Shown: positions 8,353 through 17,842, counted from the stretch's first letter. The stretch is 39,850 bases of DNA from a bacterium (GCA_015485355.1 WFTQ01000077.1:1-39850); one strand, 5' to 3'. The notes: a model not told the origin generated them from the sequence alone. Made by a program: numbers and translations.

Positions 8353-9015
8353 GTGCTGAAAGCAAGGGAAATACGCAAGGTATTGAACATTCTGGCGTTG
8401 CATTACGGCAACACCGGTACCGCGTTACATTTCCAGACCCCGTTTCAACTGCTGGTGGCTACCATAATGGCTGCCCAAAGTACGGACAAACAAGTGAACA
8501 ACATTACCCGGCGGTTATTTGCCGAACACCCGGACCCGGCCTCCTTGTTGAAACTGTCTGTGCAGGAACTGGAGGGAAAGATCAAACAGGTGGGTTTATA
8601 CCGCAATAAAGCCCGCCACATTCTGGCCGCGGCCCGCATGATTATGGACGAATTTGGGGGAGAGGTTCCCCGCAGCCGCCGGGAATTGATGAAATTGCCT
8701 GGGGTGGGACGAAAAACCGCCAATGTGGTACTCAGCGTGGGTTTTCAACACGATGCCATTGCCGTGGATACCCATGTGTTCCGGGTGGCCAACCGCATTG
8801 GACTGGCCGATGCGGACGATCCGCTTTCCACCGAACAACAGCTGATGGCGAACATTCCCCGCAAGCAATGGTCGGCGGCGCACCACTGGCTCATCTGGCA
8901 TGGCCGAAAAATCTGCCGGGCCCAGAATCCCCGCTGCCAGAGTTGCCCCCTGACGGATTACTGTGAATTTTTCCGAAACCGTTCCCCGAAGTCCGCAACT
9001 CCCCCCGATGGATAA
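8353..9015 (+). CDS. nth: Endonuclease III (DNA glycosylase/AP lyase)
   Basis: Base-excision repair enzyme that removes oxidised pyrimidines and nicks the abasic site. The protein has 220 residues. It shows the helix-hairpin-helix LPGVGRKTANVV with the catalytic Lys, the catalytic Asp in IAVDTHVFRV, and a C-terminal [4Fe-4S] cluster motif C-x6-C-x2-C-x5-C (ICRAQNPRCQSCPLTDYC). The frame is open from GTG 8338, but I chose GTG 8353: GGAGG at 8343-8347 is 5 bases upstream and the product then starts MLKAREIRKVL, like known Nth proteins. The ribosome-binding site lies just past the NTPase stop, so translation is probably coupled. Confidence 0.93.
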   Translation: MLKAREIRKVLNILALHYGNTGTALHFQTPFQLLVATIMAAQSTDKQVNNITRRLFAEHPDPASLLKLSVQELEGKIKQVGLYRNKARHILAAARMIMDEFGGEVPRSRRELMKLPGVGRKTANVVLSVGFQHDAIAVDTHVFRVANRIGLADADDPLSTEQQLMANIPRKQWSAAHHWLIWHGRKICRAQNPRCQSCPLTDYCEFFRNRSPKSATPPDG

Positions 9016-9361
9016 AACCGGAAATGAATGCGGGGGGTGAACTCTTGTGGGGAAGACGCTTCCATGGTGGATCCCGGAACGTGTGCCTTCCCGTTCACCC
9101 CGCTCCTTTCTTCTCCTGGACGGGATGCGTTTCGCCGCCACTCAACAGCCGTGGTTCAAGATGGGCTTTCCGGTTAACCCCATCAATCCTCCCCACATGG
9201 ACGATCTTGTTCGTTTCATCCCCCCATGGGAGGACTGGAAGAGCGATGCAAGGGGCAACCCCTATGAACGTGCAGGCCTCCATGGACGGAAGTGAGGTAA
9301 CAACGGAGCGGCCCTGGCGAGAGCCACGGCCGCTTCATCGGGACAAAGCCGGCGGCGGTAT
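9016..9361. other. Convergent intergenic region
   Basis: The 346 bases between nth and the fadN-like gene hold no gene I can support. An 82-codon frame at 9047-9295, starting with GTG, has a G-rich stretch upstream but no recognisable domain. The one clear structure is the stem-loop at 9307-9334, listed separately. Confidence 0.45.
9307..9334 (-). terminator. Symmetric stem-loop downstream of the fadN-like gene
   Basis: AGCGGCC (9307-9313) pairs with GGCCGCT (9328-9334). After a C-C mismatch, TGGC pairs with GCCA around a GAGA tetraloop. It lies 28 bases past the stop of the minus-strand fadN-like gene and between two converging genes. No T-run follows on either strand, so the call rests on position and stability. 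Confidence 0.4.
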
Positions 9362-11707
9362 TTAATTCCGCAATGGTTTTCCTGTTTCGAGCATATGGGC
9401 GATACGTTCCTGGGTCTTGGGTTGCCGGCACAGGGTGACAAAGGCTTCTCGCTCCAGATCCAGCAGGTATTGCTCGTCCACCGGATCGGTAGGCGAGGCC
9501 TTCTCTCCCCCCGTGAGAACAAAGGCCAACTGTTGACCGATAAAGCGATCGTATTCGCTGATCAGACCGCGCTTGAGCATATCTTCCAGAGATGCTTCAA
9601 TGACCAGGCGGCCGCCTTCTCCCGGCAAAATGATGTCGCTCAGGGGCTCTGGGGGGGTATACGATTCGGCCAGTTGCAGTACCCGTTGTTTGGCTTCAAA
9701 GATGAGGTGATCGGGGTTGATCACAATCGGATCCTGGGGGTTCAGGTACCCCATGGCGATGGCTTCCGCGGCGGAACGGGAAACTTTGGCGTAGGCGATG
9801 GTTTCGAAAGCCTTCTGCACCGGCGGGAAGGGACCCATCCGCGCGGGTTGGAGCCTGGTGATGAAGTTCAACAGGATTCGCAGGGTGCCGCCGGCACCGG
9901 GAATCAGACCCACGCCCACTTCGACCGCGCCGGCATACAATTCCGCACAGGCGACCCTGCAATCCGCCGCCGCTGAAATCTCAAACCCGCCGCCCAGGGT
10001 CATGTTGTACGGGGCGCTGACGACGGGAAACGGTGCGTATTTCAACGCCTGACCCAGATCTTGAAAGGTCTTGCTCAGTTCAGCGATTTTATCCCAGGCC
10101 TGTTGCTTGATCAACTCCAGAATCATGGCCAGATTGGCACCCACCGAAAAATTCTGCGACTGACTCCCGATCACCAATCCCCGATAGCCTTGTTGAGGCA
10201 CGATCCGCAGGGCCTGGCCGATCAGAGCCAGCATCTCATCGTCGATGGGATTCAGGTTGGGCTGGTATTGGCTGTGCAATGCTACCATCAATACCCCATC
10301 GCCCAGTTCCAGCAGCGTGGCACTGCCGTTTTGGGCGATGATGGGTCGGCGGCTCTTTTCGACTTCCAGAAGAATGACCCGGGGATGCTCCGGCACCACC
10401 GTGGAGCCCTTGTTTAGGGGGTCGTAGAACCGGCGTTGACCGTCCCGAAGGGTGTAAAAGGAGCTCTGCCCCCGCCGCAGCATGTCCCGAACCCACTCGG
10501 GAACGGCCTTGCCCTCCCGCTCCATCCGTTGTACGGTGGGCTCGACGCCCAGAATGTCCCAGGTTTCGAAAGGTCCAAATTCCCAGCCGAACCCCCACTT
10601 CAGGGCGTTGTCGATGTTCACCACATCGTCGGCGATTTCGGGTATCCGATGGGCTGCATAAATCAGGGTGTGGGCCAGGACCTCCCAGATGAATTGCCCT
10701 GCCGGGTCCGTAGCGAATGCCAGCGCCTTCAAACGCTCTTCGGTGCGGGGCAACCGTTTGGCTTGCTGGAAGCTCTTGAACTGAACCGGCTTGCGGGGGC
10801 GATATTCCAGGCTGTCCAGGTCGAGAACCAGAATGGCTTTGCCCGCTTTCTTATAGAATCCCTGACCGGTCTTTTGCCCCAACCATTTGCGTTGGAGCAT
10901 GGTCTGTAACAAATCGGGAATCCGGAAAACTTGCCGGGATTCGTCGGCGGTGCATTTCTGGTAGGCGGTGTCGGCCACATGGGCCAGGGTATCCAATCCC
11001 ACCACGTCTGCCGTACGAAAGGTGGCGCTTTTCGGTCGCCCGATCAGGGTGCCGGTCAGTGCATCCACTTCGTCTACGGTCAACCCCATCTCCCGTGCTA
11101 TCCGAAGGGTTAGCATCATGCCATACACCCCGATACGATTGGCGATGAAATTGGGTGTATCCTTGGCATACACAATGCCTTTGCCCAGCACATTTTCCCC
11201 GAAGGTGACCAGGGTGTTTAACACTTCGGGCAGGGTGTCCGCCGCGGGCACGCATTCCAGCAGGTGCATGTAGCGCGGGGGATTGAAGAAATGGGTGACC
11301 ATGAAGTGCTGCCGAAACGGTTTCGGGAACCCCTCCAGCATTTCCCTGATGGAGATACCGGAAGTGTTGGAGGTGACGATGGTGCCCGGCTGAAGGTGAG
11401 GCAGCAGGCGCTCGAACAGGGAGCGTTTGATATCCAGCCGTTCCACCACGGCCTCGATCACCCAGTCCACCCCGGATAAGAGGTGGAGGTGTTCATCGTA
11501 ATGGCAAGGCTGGATGAGTTGAATCGATCGGGGATCATAAAAGGCGGGCGGTTTAATAGAGGCCGCCCTTTGGATGCCTTGTTCGGCTGCTTCCTGGGAG
11601 ACGTCGAATGCCAGGGAGGGGATACCGGCATTGGCCAAGTGGGCGGCGATCTGGCTGCCCATCACCCCGGTACCCATCACCGCAACTGTTTTGATTTCCT
11701 TTGCCAT
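9362..11707 (-). CDS. fadN: Bifunctional 3-hydroxyacyl-CoA dehydrogenase/enoyl-CoA hydratase
   Basis: Catalyses the two middle steps of fatty-acid beta-oxidation: hydration of enoyl-CoA and NAD-dependent oxidation of 3-hydroxyacyl-CoA. The 781-residue chain has the dehydrogenase first (Rossmann motif MGTGVMGSQIAAHLANAG, catalytic His in THFFNPPRYMHLLE) and the crotonase domain last (GGGFE and AVEVGVGLIPGAGG carry the two expected Glu). This order matches Bacillus FadN (YusL) and is the reverse of E. coli FadB/FadJ. The frame extends upstream, but the ATG at 11707 is preceded by AGGAGGAG and starts MAKEIKTVAVMG. It begins 14 bases after the fadA stop and is the last gene of the fadE-fadA-fadN operon. 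Confidence 0.92.
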   Translation of the reverse strand: MAKEIKTVAVMGTGVMGSQIAAHLANAGIPSLAFDVSQEAAEQGIQRAASIKPPAFYDPRSIQLIQPCHYDEHLHLLSGVDWVIEAVVERLDIKRSLFERLLPHLQPGTIVTSNTSGISIREMLEGFPKPFRQHFMVTHFFNPPRYMHLLECVPAADTLPEVLNTLVTFGENVLGKGIVYAKDTPNFIANRIGVYGMMLTLRIAREMGLTVDEVDALTGTLIGRPKSATFRTADVVGLDTLAHVADTAYQKCTADESRQVFRIPDLLQTMLQRKWLGQKTGQGFYKKAGKAILVLDLDSLEYRPRKPVQFKSFQQAKRLPRTEERLKALAFATDPAGQFIWEVLAHTLIYAAHRIPEIADDVVNIDNALKWGFGWEFGPFETWDILGVEPTVQRMEREGKAVPEWVRDMLRRGQSSFYTLRDGQRRFYDPLNKGSTVVPEHPRVILLEVEKSRRPIIAQNGSATLLELGDGVLMVALHSQYQPNLNPIDDEMLALIGQALRIVPQQGYRGLVIGSQSQNFSVGANLAMILELIKQQAWDKIAELSKTFQDLGQALKYAPFPVVSAPYNMTLGGGFEISAAADCRVACAELYAGAVEVGVGLIPGAGGTLRILLNFITRLQPARMGPFPPVQKAFETIAYAKVSRSAAEAIAMGYLNPQDPIVINPDHLIFEAKQRVLQLAESYTPPEPLSDIILPGEGGRLVIEASLEDMLKRGLISEYDRFIGQQLAFVLTGGEKASPTDPVDEQYLLDLEREAFVTLCRQPKTQERIAHMLETGKPLRN

Positions 11708-11721
11708 GGTTGCTCCTCCTC

Positions 11722-12861
11722 TTACAAACGTTCGATGATGGTGGCGATTCCCTGGCCGGTTCCGATGCACATGGTTGCCAGTCCGATTCGGGCGTTCCGT
11801 TGTTCCAGGATGTTGAGCAGGGTGGTCAGGATGCGGGCACCGGAGCAGCCCAGCGGGTGGCCTAAGGCAATGGCACCGCCGTTGAGGTTGATCTTATTGA
11901 TGTCCCAGCCCCCTTTCTGAATGACGTAAAGAGATTGCGCGGCAAAGGCTTCATTCAGTTCGATGACCTCGATGTCGTCCATGGTCAATCCGGCACGCCG
12001 AAGGGCTTTTTCGGTGGCCGGCAGGGGACCCATTCCCATCCGCGTCCAGTCCACGCCGGCAACGGCCCGAGCCAGGATGCGGGCCCGGGGTTTCAGCCCC
12101 AGCTCATCGGCCAGGCGTTGACTGACCAACAGTAATGCCGCCGCACCGATGGAAATGGGACTGCTGGTGGCCGCGGTGATGGTCCCGTCGGCCAGAAAGG
12201 CCGGTTTCAGGCTCTTGATCTTTTCGATGTCCGGTTGCCGGGGCCCTTCGTCGCGGGTGATCGTTCGGTCCTTATAACGAACGGCCACAACCTCGTTGTC
12301 GAAGCGTCCCTTTGCCCAGGCTTCCAGGGCCTTTTGATGTGACGCGATGGCGAATTCTTCCTGGGCCTCCCGACGGATCCGGCCCTCCCGGGCCAGGTTC
12401 TCGGCCGTCTCTCCCATGCCCATATAATACTGCTGCTTCATCAGCTCCCGATGGAAACTGGGATTGTACCCGCCCATGGGAACCGAAAACATGTCTTCCA
12501 CACCGCCGGCAATGACGGCCTCTGCATCGCCCATACGGATGGCCGATTCGGCCTGGTGTACCGCATCCATAGAAGAGCCGCAGAAACGATTCACCACTTT
12601 GCCCCCGGTGGTTTGGGGCAAACCGGCCAGAACGGCCGCCCCCCGGGCGATAAGCATGCCCTGGGGGCCTTCGGGAAAAGCGCACCCCCAGATGACGTCT
12701 TCTATTTTCTCCCCGGGGAGTTGGGGATGGCGATCCAACAGCGCTTTGATGACCTGAGCACTGAGGTCATCCGGACGCATCCCGACCATCTGACCCTTCT
12801 TAATGCCCATGGGACTGCGCACGGCATCGACGATGACGGCGTGCAGTTGGGTGGTATTCAT
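11722..12861 (-). CDS. fadA: 3-ketoacyl-CoA thiolase
   Basis: Performs the last beta-oxidation step, thiolytic cleavage of 3-ketoacyl-CoA to acetyl-CoA and a shortened acyl-CoA. The 379-residue protein has all thiolase landmarks: nucleophile Cys94 (NRFCGSSM), NEAFAAQ, His335 (GHPLGCSG) and Cys365 (MCIGTGQG). The frame is open upstream by 91 codons, but the ATG at 12861 has GGAGAAGG before it and gives a start typical of the family (MNTTQLHAVIVDAVRSPMG). It sits between fadE and the fadN-like gene in the same orientation. Thiolase sequences of degradative and biosynthetic types are similar; this context argues strongly for degradation. Confidence 0.94.
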   Translation of the reverse strand: MNTTQLHAVIVDAVRSPMGIKKGQMVGMRPDDLSAQVIKALLDRHPQLPGEKIEDVIWGCAFPEGPQGMLIARGAAVLAGLPQTTGGKVVNRFCGSSMDAVHQAESAIRMGDAEAVIAGGVEDMFSVPMGGYNPSFHRELMKQQYYMGMGETAENLAREGRIRREAQEEFAIASHQKALEAWAKGRFDNEVVAVRYKDRTITRDEGPRQPDIEKIKSLKPAFLADGTITAATSSPISIGAAALLLVSQRLADELGLKPRARILARAVAGVDWTRMGMGPLPATEKALRRAGLTMDDIEVIELNEAFAAQSLYVIQKGGWDINKINLNGGAIALGHPLGCSGARILTTLLNILEQRNARIGLATMCIGTGQGIATIIERL

Positions 12862-12954
12862 GGTGCCTTCTCCGTAGTTTTGAAGTATGCTTTTTTCTGG
12901 AGGCAAATGGATGAATTCGGCCTCCTGTTGTAAACGAAACCTGTTGCGGTGGTT

Positions 12955-12986
12955 GGGTGCGAATGGCGTGGCGGCCGTTCGCACCC
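12955..12986 (-). other. Strong intercistronic stem-loop between fadE and fadA
   Basis: GGGTGCGAATGGC (12955-12967) pairs over 13 bp, with one G-U wobble, with GCCGTTCGCACCC (12974-12986) around a 6-base loop. It begins 27 bases past the fadE stop. No T-run follows, and fadA continues on the same strand. It could be a partial terminator, an mRNA processing or stabilising element, or a protein-binding site. Confidence 0.5.
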
Positions 12987-13012
12987 CCGGTGGTTCTCGC
13001 CGTTCAACCAGC

Positions 13013-14911
13013 TTAGTGCGGATGGGCTTCCAGGGCTTCTCTTTGATCCGTGGATTTGGCTTTACGCGGCGGCCGGTCGTACATACCCACGATGCCCTCT
13101 TCCACCCAGGTGAATTGGTCATCCAGAATGGCACGGGCGATTTTGTATTTCAAGACGTCGTCGTTATCCCACAGGGCTTTGAACAGCTGATTCACCCGCC
13201 GGGTGGCGTTTCGGCAGAACAGGTCCGCCAGATCCACGGCGTTGCGGCGACCTTCGGCGGCTTCTTTTTTGGCCCGGCTGATGGATGCGGCCATGGCGAA
13301 CAGTTCTGCGCCGATGTCCACCAGGCGAAACAGAAAGGCTTGCTTGCGTTGCAACCCCGCCTGGTGGCGCAGCATGCCGTGGAACACCTGTCGGGCCAGT
13401 TTGCGGGTGGAGCGCTCAATAAAACGCAGGTGCTTGGCCAGCTTCCCGAATTCGGCATATTTGGGCCAGCGGCTCCAGCCCAGCCAGAGCCGGGGATACC
13501 AGATGGCATAGAAACCGATGATTTTGGGCAGAGCCGCCAGTTTGGCGCCCGCACTCAGTTGGGGGTTGAGCAAGGCGCCGGCCACCTGCAGGTGCTTGTC
13601 CACCGCTTCCCGGGCAATGAAAAGGTGCAGAATTTCACTGGAACCTTCAAAAATCCGATTGATGCGAAAATCCCGCATGGCCCGTTCCACCGGAATGGGA
13701 CGTTCCCCCCGTCCGGCCAGGGAATCGGCGGTTTCGTATCCCCGACCGCCCCGAATTTGCAGGGCGTCGTCGACAATGTCCCAGCCGACTTCGGTGTTGT
13801 ACATCTTCGCAATGGCCGCTTCTAAACGAATGTCGAATCCATGATCCAGCAAAGCGGTGCTGATGTCGGCCACCGCCTCTAAGGCGAACGTATTGGCCGC
13901 CATGTCCGCCAGTTTGTGGGCGATGGCTTCGTGTTTCCCCACGGGTTGACCCCATTGAATTCGGTCCTGCGACCAGCGCCGGGAAACTTCCAGCATGGCC
14001 TTGGCGCCGCCCACGGCCGTGGTAGGGATGGTTAACCGACCCGAATTCAGGGTGATCAACGCCAACTTTAAACCCTTGCCTTCTTTCCAGAGCAGGTTCT
14101 CCCTGGGCACCTTGACATTGTGAAAAGAAATGACCCCGTTCTCGATACCCTTGAGCCCCATAAAGGTACAGCGATGCTCAACGTGCACGCCTTCCCACTG
14201 GGTTTCCACGATAAAGGCGCTCAGCTTACCCGTCTCTTCGTGACGGGCGATGACAATCAGGTAATCGGCGATGGTTCCGTTGGTGCACCAGAGTTTGGTA
14301 CCGTTCATGATATAATGTTGACCATCGTCGGAAAGCCGCACCGATGTGGTCAGGTTGGCGGGATCGGAGCCCACTTCGAGTTCCGTCAGGGCAAAGCCGG
14401 ATACCGCCCCCTGGGCCAGGGGCGGCAGGTATTTTTTCTTTTGCTCTTCCGTGCCGAATAGTTGCAGCGGTTGGGGAACGCCGATGGACTGATGGGCCGA
14501 GAGCAGCGCCGTCAGGCTACCGTCCTGGCTGGTCACCAGTTTCATAATCTGATTGTACTCGGCCTGAGAAAATCCCAGCCCCCCATACTCCTTTTTGATT
14601 TTCATTCCAAAGGCACCCATCTCCGCCAGGCGTTTCCGGATGTGCTCGGGTACCCGGCCCTGCCGGTCAATGGCTTCGGAATCCACCTCATGGAGTAAAA
14701 AATCTTTCATTTGGCGGTAAAATTCCTGGAATTCCGGACGATCGACCCCTTTCGGTTTGGGGAAGGGATGGATCAGATCGAAGCGGAATTTGCCCAGAAA
14801 CAGCTCCCTCAGGAAACTGGGCTTATCCCATTTGGTTTCGCGGGCTTCTTCGGCCACCCGCAGGGCTTCTTCTTCAGAAGCATGTTTTCCGACCACGTTG
14901 TTTCCTGCCAT
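13013..14911 (-). CDS. fadE: Long acyl-CoA dehydrogenase
   Basis: FAD enzyme for the first step of beta-oxidation, making trans-2-enoyl-CoA. The 632-residue protein has an N-terminal helical region, the middle domain ([17 protein letters not shown], a flavin-contact region), the catalytic Glu region RIFEGSSEI, and a C-terminal extension of about 200 residues. The extension resembles that of very-long-chain enzymes and Bacillus FadE (about 590 residues). The ATG at 14911 is preceded by AGGAGAAG. It is the first structural gene after the TetR gene on the same strand, followed by fadA. The electron acceptor, presumably ETF, is not encoded in the window. Chain-length preference cannot be read from the sequence; long chains are likely. 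Confidence 0.92.
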   Translation of the reverse strand: MAGNNVVGKHASEEEALRVAEEARETKWDKPSFLRELFLGKFRFDLIHPFPKPKGVDRPEFQEFYRQMKDFLLHEVDSEAIDRQGRVPEHIRKRLAEMGAFGMKIKKEYGGLGFSQAEYNQIMKLVTSQDGSLTALLSAHQSIGVPQPLQLFGTEEQKKKYLPPLAQGAVSGFALTELEVGSDPANLTTSVRLSDDGQHYIMNGTKLWCTNGTIADYLIVIARHEETGKLSAFIVETQWEGVHVEHRCTFMGLKGIENGVISFHNVKVPRENLLWKEGKGLKLALITLNSGRLTIPTTAVGGAKAMLEVSRRWSQDRIQWGQPVGKHEAIAHKLADMAANTFALEAVADISTALLDHGFDIRLEAAIAKMYNTEVGWDIVDDALQIRGGRGYETADSLAGRGERPIPVERAMRDFRINRIFEGSSEILHLFIAREAVDKHLQVAGALLNPQLSAGAKLAALPKIIGFYAIWYPRLWLGWSRWPKYAEFGKLAKHLRFIERSTRKLARQVFHGMLRHQAGLQRKQAFLFRLVDIGAELFAMAASISRAKKEAAEGRRNAVDLADLFCRNATRRVNQLFKALWDNDDVLKYKIARAILDDQFTWVEEGIVGMYDRPPRKAKSTDQREALEAHPH

Positions 14912-15123
14912 GATGCTTCTCCTGAGTTAAGTCACAATTGATTTAATGTTGCTTTGTCGTTGTTGCCGGGTCATGAGAACGGATGACCGCCCACCGCTCG
15001 GCACCGATGACCACCCTCTGGTCGCCAAAGCCGAGTCTATCAATCATCTTCATAATCGTTACCCCCGGTGTAAACATGAATGCTGTGATACCCCTCGGCG
15101 ATTTCAGAAACCGTTTATCCGGA

Positions 15124-15744
15124 TCACCGTGCCTGGTGATTGGTGATGCCTTCCAGGATGATGGTTAAGAGGGTCTCTGCCGTGGCTTTGAGGTCAAATC
15201 GATGTTTATCCGCCATCCACTGGAGCAACAGGCCGTCCCCCGCGGCGATAATGGCAGAGGCCACAAATTCGGTGTTATGAGGTCTGAATATCCCTTTGTG
15301 AATCCCCTCTTCCAGAATAGGAATGGTCAGGTCTCGGAATTCCTGGTAACGATTGCGGATATCCAGGGTGATGTTATCGGCGTTGTCTTTATTGCGAATG
15401 GCGTAGGCCCAGAAATCCAGCAGAATTTCCGCAAAATCTTCGATTTGCATGGTGGTGACGTCCAGGTAGGCCAGAAAACCGGTTCGAATCTTTTGGGGTG
15501 GGTCCAGATGTTCATCGATTTGGGAAACCATCATGGCCTTGATCTTGCGCAGTAGATACTCGAAGGCGGATTGAAAGAGTTGTTCTCGGCTGTGGAAGTA
15601 TTCATAGATGGTGCCTTTTCCGATGCCGGCGGCGCGGGCCACGTCGGCCATTTTGGTCTCGGTGACGCCTTTTTCGGCGAACACCCGCATGGCGGCGCGC
15701 AGGATTTCTTTGCGCTTGGCGTCTTTGTCGACGATTTTGGGCAT
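15124..15744 (-). CDS. TetR-family regulator, probable FadR-like repressor of beta-oxidation
   Basis: The 206-residue protein has a classical TetR N-terminal helix-turn-helix (EILRAAMRVFAEKGVTETKM, then VARAAGIGKGTIYEYFHSRE) and a helical ligand-binding C-terminus. The frame is open upstream to 15891, but the ATG at 15744 gives the usual TetR start, MPKIVDKDAKRKEILRAA. The operator at 15774-15791 would otherwise lie inside the gene. It is transcribed towards fadE, whose start is 212 bases past its stop. Bacillus and Thermus control beta-oxidation with TetR-type repressors released by acyl-CoA, so the same role is inferred here, with autoregulation through the upstream inverted repeat. The ligand is not proven. 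Confidence 0.88.
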   Translation of the reverse strand: MPKIVDKDAKRKEILRAAMRVFAEKGVTETKMADVARAAGIGKGTIYEYFHSREQLFQSAFEYLLRKIKAMMVSQIDEHLDPPQKIRTGFLAYLDVTTMQIEDFAEILLDFWAYAIRNKDNADNITLDIRNRYQEFRDLTIPILEEGIHKGIFRPHNTEFVASAIIAAGDGLLLQWMADKHRFDLKATAETLLTIILEGITNHQAR

Positions 15745-15773
15745 GGGCGGTCCGGTTGTTTTGCGCTCGAATT

Positions 15774-15791
15774 TGACCGACCATTCGGTCA
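15774..15791. promoter_or_regulatory. Inverted-repeat operator for the TetR regulator
   Basis: TGACCGA-CCAT-TCGGTCA is a perfect 7-bp inverted repeat with a 4-base spacer, the size and symmetry expected of a TetR dimer site. It begins 30 bases upstream of the regulator ATG and lies just past the predicted -10 element, so a bound repressor would block transcription start. I found no second good copy upstream of fadE. Confidence 0.65.
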
Positions 15792-15796
15792 GAATC

Positions 15797-15825
15797 AATA
15801 TAATCGAAACATTCCCCCCGAACAA
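15797..15825 (-). promoter_or_regulatory. Candidate promoter of the TetR gene
   Basis: Read on the minus strand: TTGTTC (15825-15820), a 17-base spacer, then TATATT (15802-15797). The -10 matches consensus at five of six bases. The start site would fall near 15790, inside the operator at 15774-15791. The same TATATT -10 appears upstream of two other genes in the window. Confidence 0.5.
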
Positions 15826-15900
15826 TAGAAATCTGCGAAAATCGGTCGCCGATGAAGAAAACCAAACCGACACCCGCTGTCGCCGATGCAAGAAAGGTTC

Positions 15901-15914
15901 CCCCGGCTGCGGGG
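15901..15914 (-). terminator. Short GC hairpin immediately after nadE
   Basis: On the minus strand, directly after the nadE TAG (15917-15915), CCCCG-CAGC-CGGGG forms a 5-bp stem with a tetraloop. It is followed by GAACCTTTCTT, a weak T-rich tract. It separates nadE from the TetR promoter. Confidence 0.4.
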
Positions 15915-17690
15915 CTATCGGCGCGGGGAGCGTTTGCCGTTCTGGTATTCTTCGAAGGGATTGTATCGGTTGGTGATAGGAAAGCGCCGGTCTTTACCGA
16001 AGGCCCGGTGTGTGATCTTGATGCCCGGGGCCCCCTGACGCCGTTTATACTCGCTGCCGTCCACCAGGCGAATCACCTGTTGCACCGTCCGGGGATCAAA
16101 ACCTTGACTGATGATCTCTTCGTAGGAAAGGTCGCGCTCCACATACGCTTCCACGATGGGGTCCAGCAGTTCATAGGGGGGTAGGGCGTCGGTGTCCTTC
16201 TGCCCGGGGCGTAATTCCGCTGACGGCGGCTTGCTGAGGATCGATTCCGGAATAAGGGCCCTTCCGGCCAGCCGGTTCCGATAGCGGGCCAATTCGTACA
16301 CTAAGGTCTTGGGAACATCTTTGATGACCGAAAACCCTCCCACCATGTCTCCGTAAAGGGTGCAATACCCCACGCTGATTTCGCTCTTGTTCCCCGTGGA
16401 TAATACCAGCCACCCGAATTTATTGGAAAGGGCCATCAGCAGGTTTCCCCGGATGCGGGCTTGCAGATTTTCCTCGGTAATGTCCATGGGCAAATCTTTC
16501 AAATAAGGTTGCAACTGTTCCAGGAAGGCCCGATACAGGGGGGTGATGGGGATTTCGTAATGCTGAACACCCAGGTTTTGCACCAGTTGCCGGGCGTCTT
16601 TCAGGCTTTGTCGGCTGGTGAATTCGCTGGGCATCAGCACCCCTATCACGTTGTCTTTCCCCAGAGCATCGACGGCAATGGTGGCCACCAAGGCGGAATC
16701 GATTCCCCCGGAGATGCCCAGAAGCACCTTGTGGAAGCGATTTTTCTGGACGTAATCCCGTAGCCCCAGCTTCAGGGCTTCGTAGACTTCGGCGGTTTTT
16801 TCCGGGAATTCGGCCCGGAGGGTCTGGATGGCCGGTTTGCTTTTCCCGGAGGTGGGGCGATTGGGCAGGGGAATGTGCCGGATGATTTTATCTTCCGGGA
16901 TGAACAGCTTTTCTTTACGCCGCCTGGGATCATGCAGCCGCCGATTGAACACGTTGTCCGGATGCAGATCGGCCACGATCAGGCTTTCCTGAAACGGCGG
17001 GGCGTGGGCGATCAGATCGCCTTCTTCGGAGATGATGAAACTGTTGCCGTCGAACACCAGTTCGTCCTGGCCACCAACCAGATTCACGTAGGCCACAATA
17101 ACGTCGTTGTCTTCCGCCCGCACCGCCATCATGCGAAAACGATTTTCTCCTTTCCCCACCACGTAGGGAGAGGCCGAGATGTTAATCACAATCTCGGCAT
17201 TGCCATACAGGGCCTGGTCCCGCGTGGGACCCCCAGGGTACCAGATATCTTCACATATGTTGATTCCCAAACGAACGTCCTGAAAGAGAAATACCGGCAG
17301 TTCCGTTCCGGCCTGAAAATAACGGTCTTCGTCGAATACGCCGTAGTTGGGGAGAAAATGTTTGTGGTACACCCCGGCCAGCACGCCACGATGCAATACC
17401 CCGGCGGCATTGAATATGTCGTCCTGGCGATCCACAAATCCGACAATGATCGTAATGTCTTTGCTATAAGGCAGGAGTTTCTGGAGGTAATCCAGATTAT
17501 CGTCAATGAATTCCGGTTTGAGCAGCAAATCCTCTGGGGGATATCCTGGAATCACCATTTCCGGGAAGGCTACAATGTCGGCTCCCAGTTTGGCCGCTTT
17601 TTTCACGTAGGCCACAATTTTTTTGAAATTGCCCTCCAGGTCTCCCACGGTGGGATTGATCTGGGCCAGCGCCAGGCGTAGCCGTCTCAT
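15915..17690 (-). CDS. nadE: Glutamine-dependent NAD+ synthetase
   Basis: Last step of NAD synthesis: converts nicotinic acid adenine dinucleotide to NAD+ using ATP and glutamine-derived ammonia. In the 591-residue protein, residues 1 to about 260 form a nitrilase-type glutaminase with the Glu44/Lys110/Cys146 triad (AFPEM, YHKHFLPNYG, NICEDIW). The C-terminal half is the synthetase with the PP-loop LLGISGGIDSALVATIA and STGNKSEISVGYCTLYGDM. The ammonia source is therefore built in. TTG at 17696 is an alternative, but the ATG at 17690 gives MRRLRLALAQINP with AAGG seven bases upstream. It stands alone between the TetR promoter and a divergent lipoprotein gene. Confidence 0.95.
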   Translation of the reverse strand: MRRLRLALAQINPTVGDLEGNFKKIVAYVKKAAKLGADIVAFPEMVIPGYPPEDLLLKPEFIDDNLDYLQKLLPYSKDITIIVGFVDRQDDIFNAAGVLHRGVLAGVYHKHFLPNYGVFDEDRYFQAGTELPVFLFQDVRLGINICEDIWYPGGPTRDQALYGNAEIVINISASPYVVGKGENRFRMMAVRAEDNDVIVAYVNLVGGQDELVFDGNSFIISEEGDLIAHAPPFQESLIVADLHPDNVFNRRLHDPRRRKEKLFIPEDKIIRHIPLPNRPTSGKSKPAIQTLRAEFPEKTAEVYEALKLGLRDYVQKNRFHKVLLGISGGIDSALVATIAVDALGKDNVIGVLMPSEFTSRQSLKDARQLVQNLGVQHYEIPITPLYRAFLEQLQPYLKDLPMDITEENLQARIRGNLLMALSNKFGWLVLSTGNKSEISVGYCTLYGDMVGGFSVIKDVPKTLVYELARYRNRLAGRALIPESILSKPPSAELRPGQKDTDALPPYELLDPIVEAYVERDLSYEEIISQGFDPRTVQQVIRLVDGSEYKRRQGAPGIKITHRAFGKDRRFPITNRYNPFEEYQNGKRSPRR

Positions 17691-17842
17691 AAGCAATCCT
17701 TAAGTTTAATGGTCCGCTGGAAGTTACATTTTCCAATCCCCTTACGCAAGGCTTAAGCCAGAGAATGGGGGCGGCGGGGCTACGCCGTCGGCCGGTAGGG
17801 GAGCATTCCCGGGTGTCGTTCGCCCCACGTCCGGAAAACAGC

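Noticed and set aside
9047-9295. GTG-started 82-codon frame between nth and the fadN-like gene
   Set aside because: No domain, signal peptide or conserved motif is visible; a G-rich stretch upstream is not enough to support a gene.
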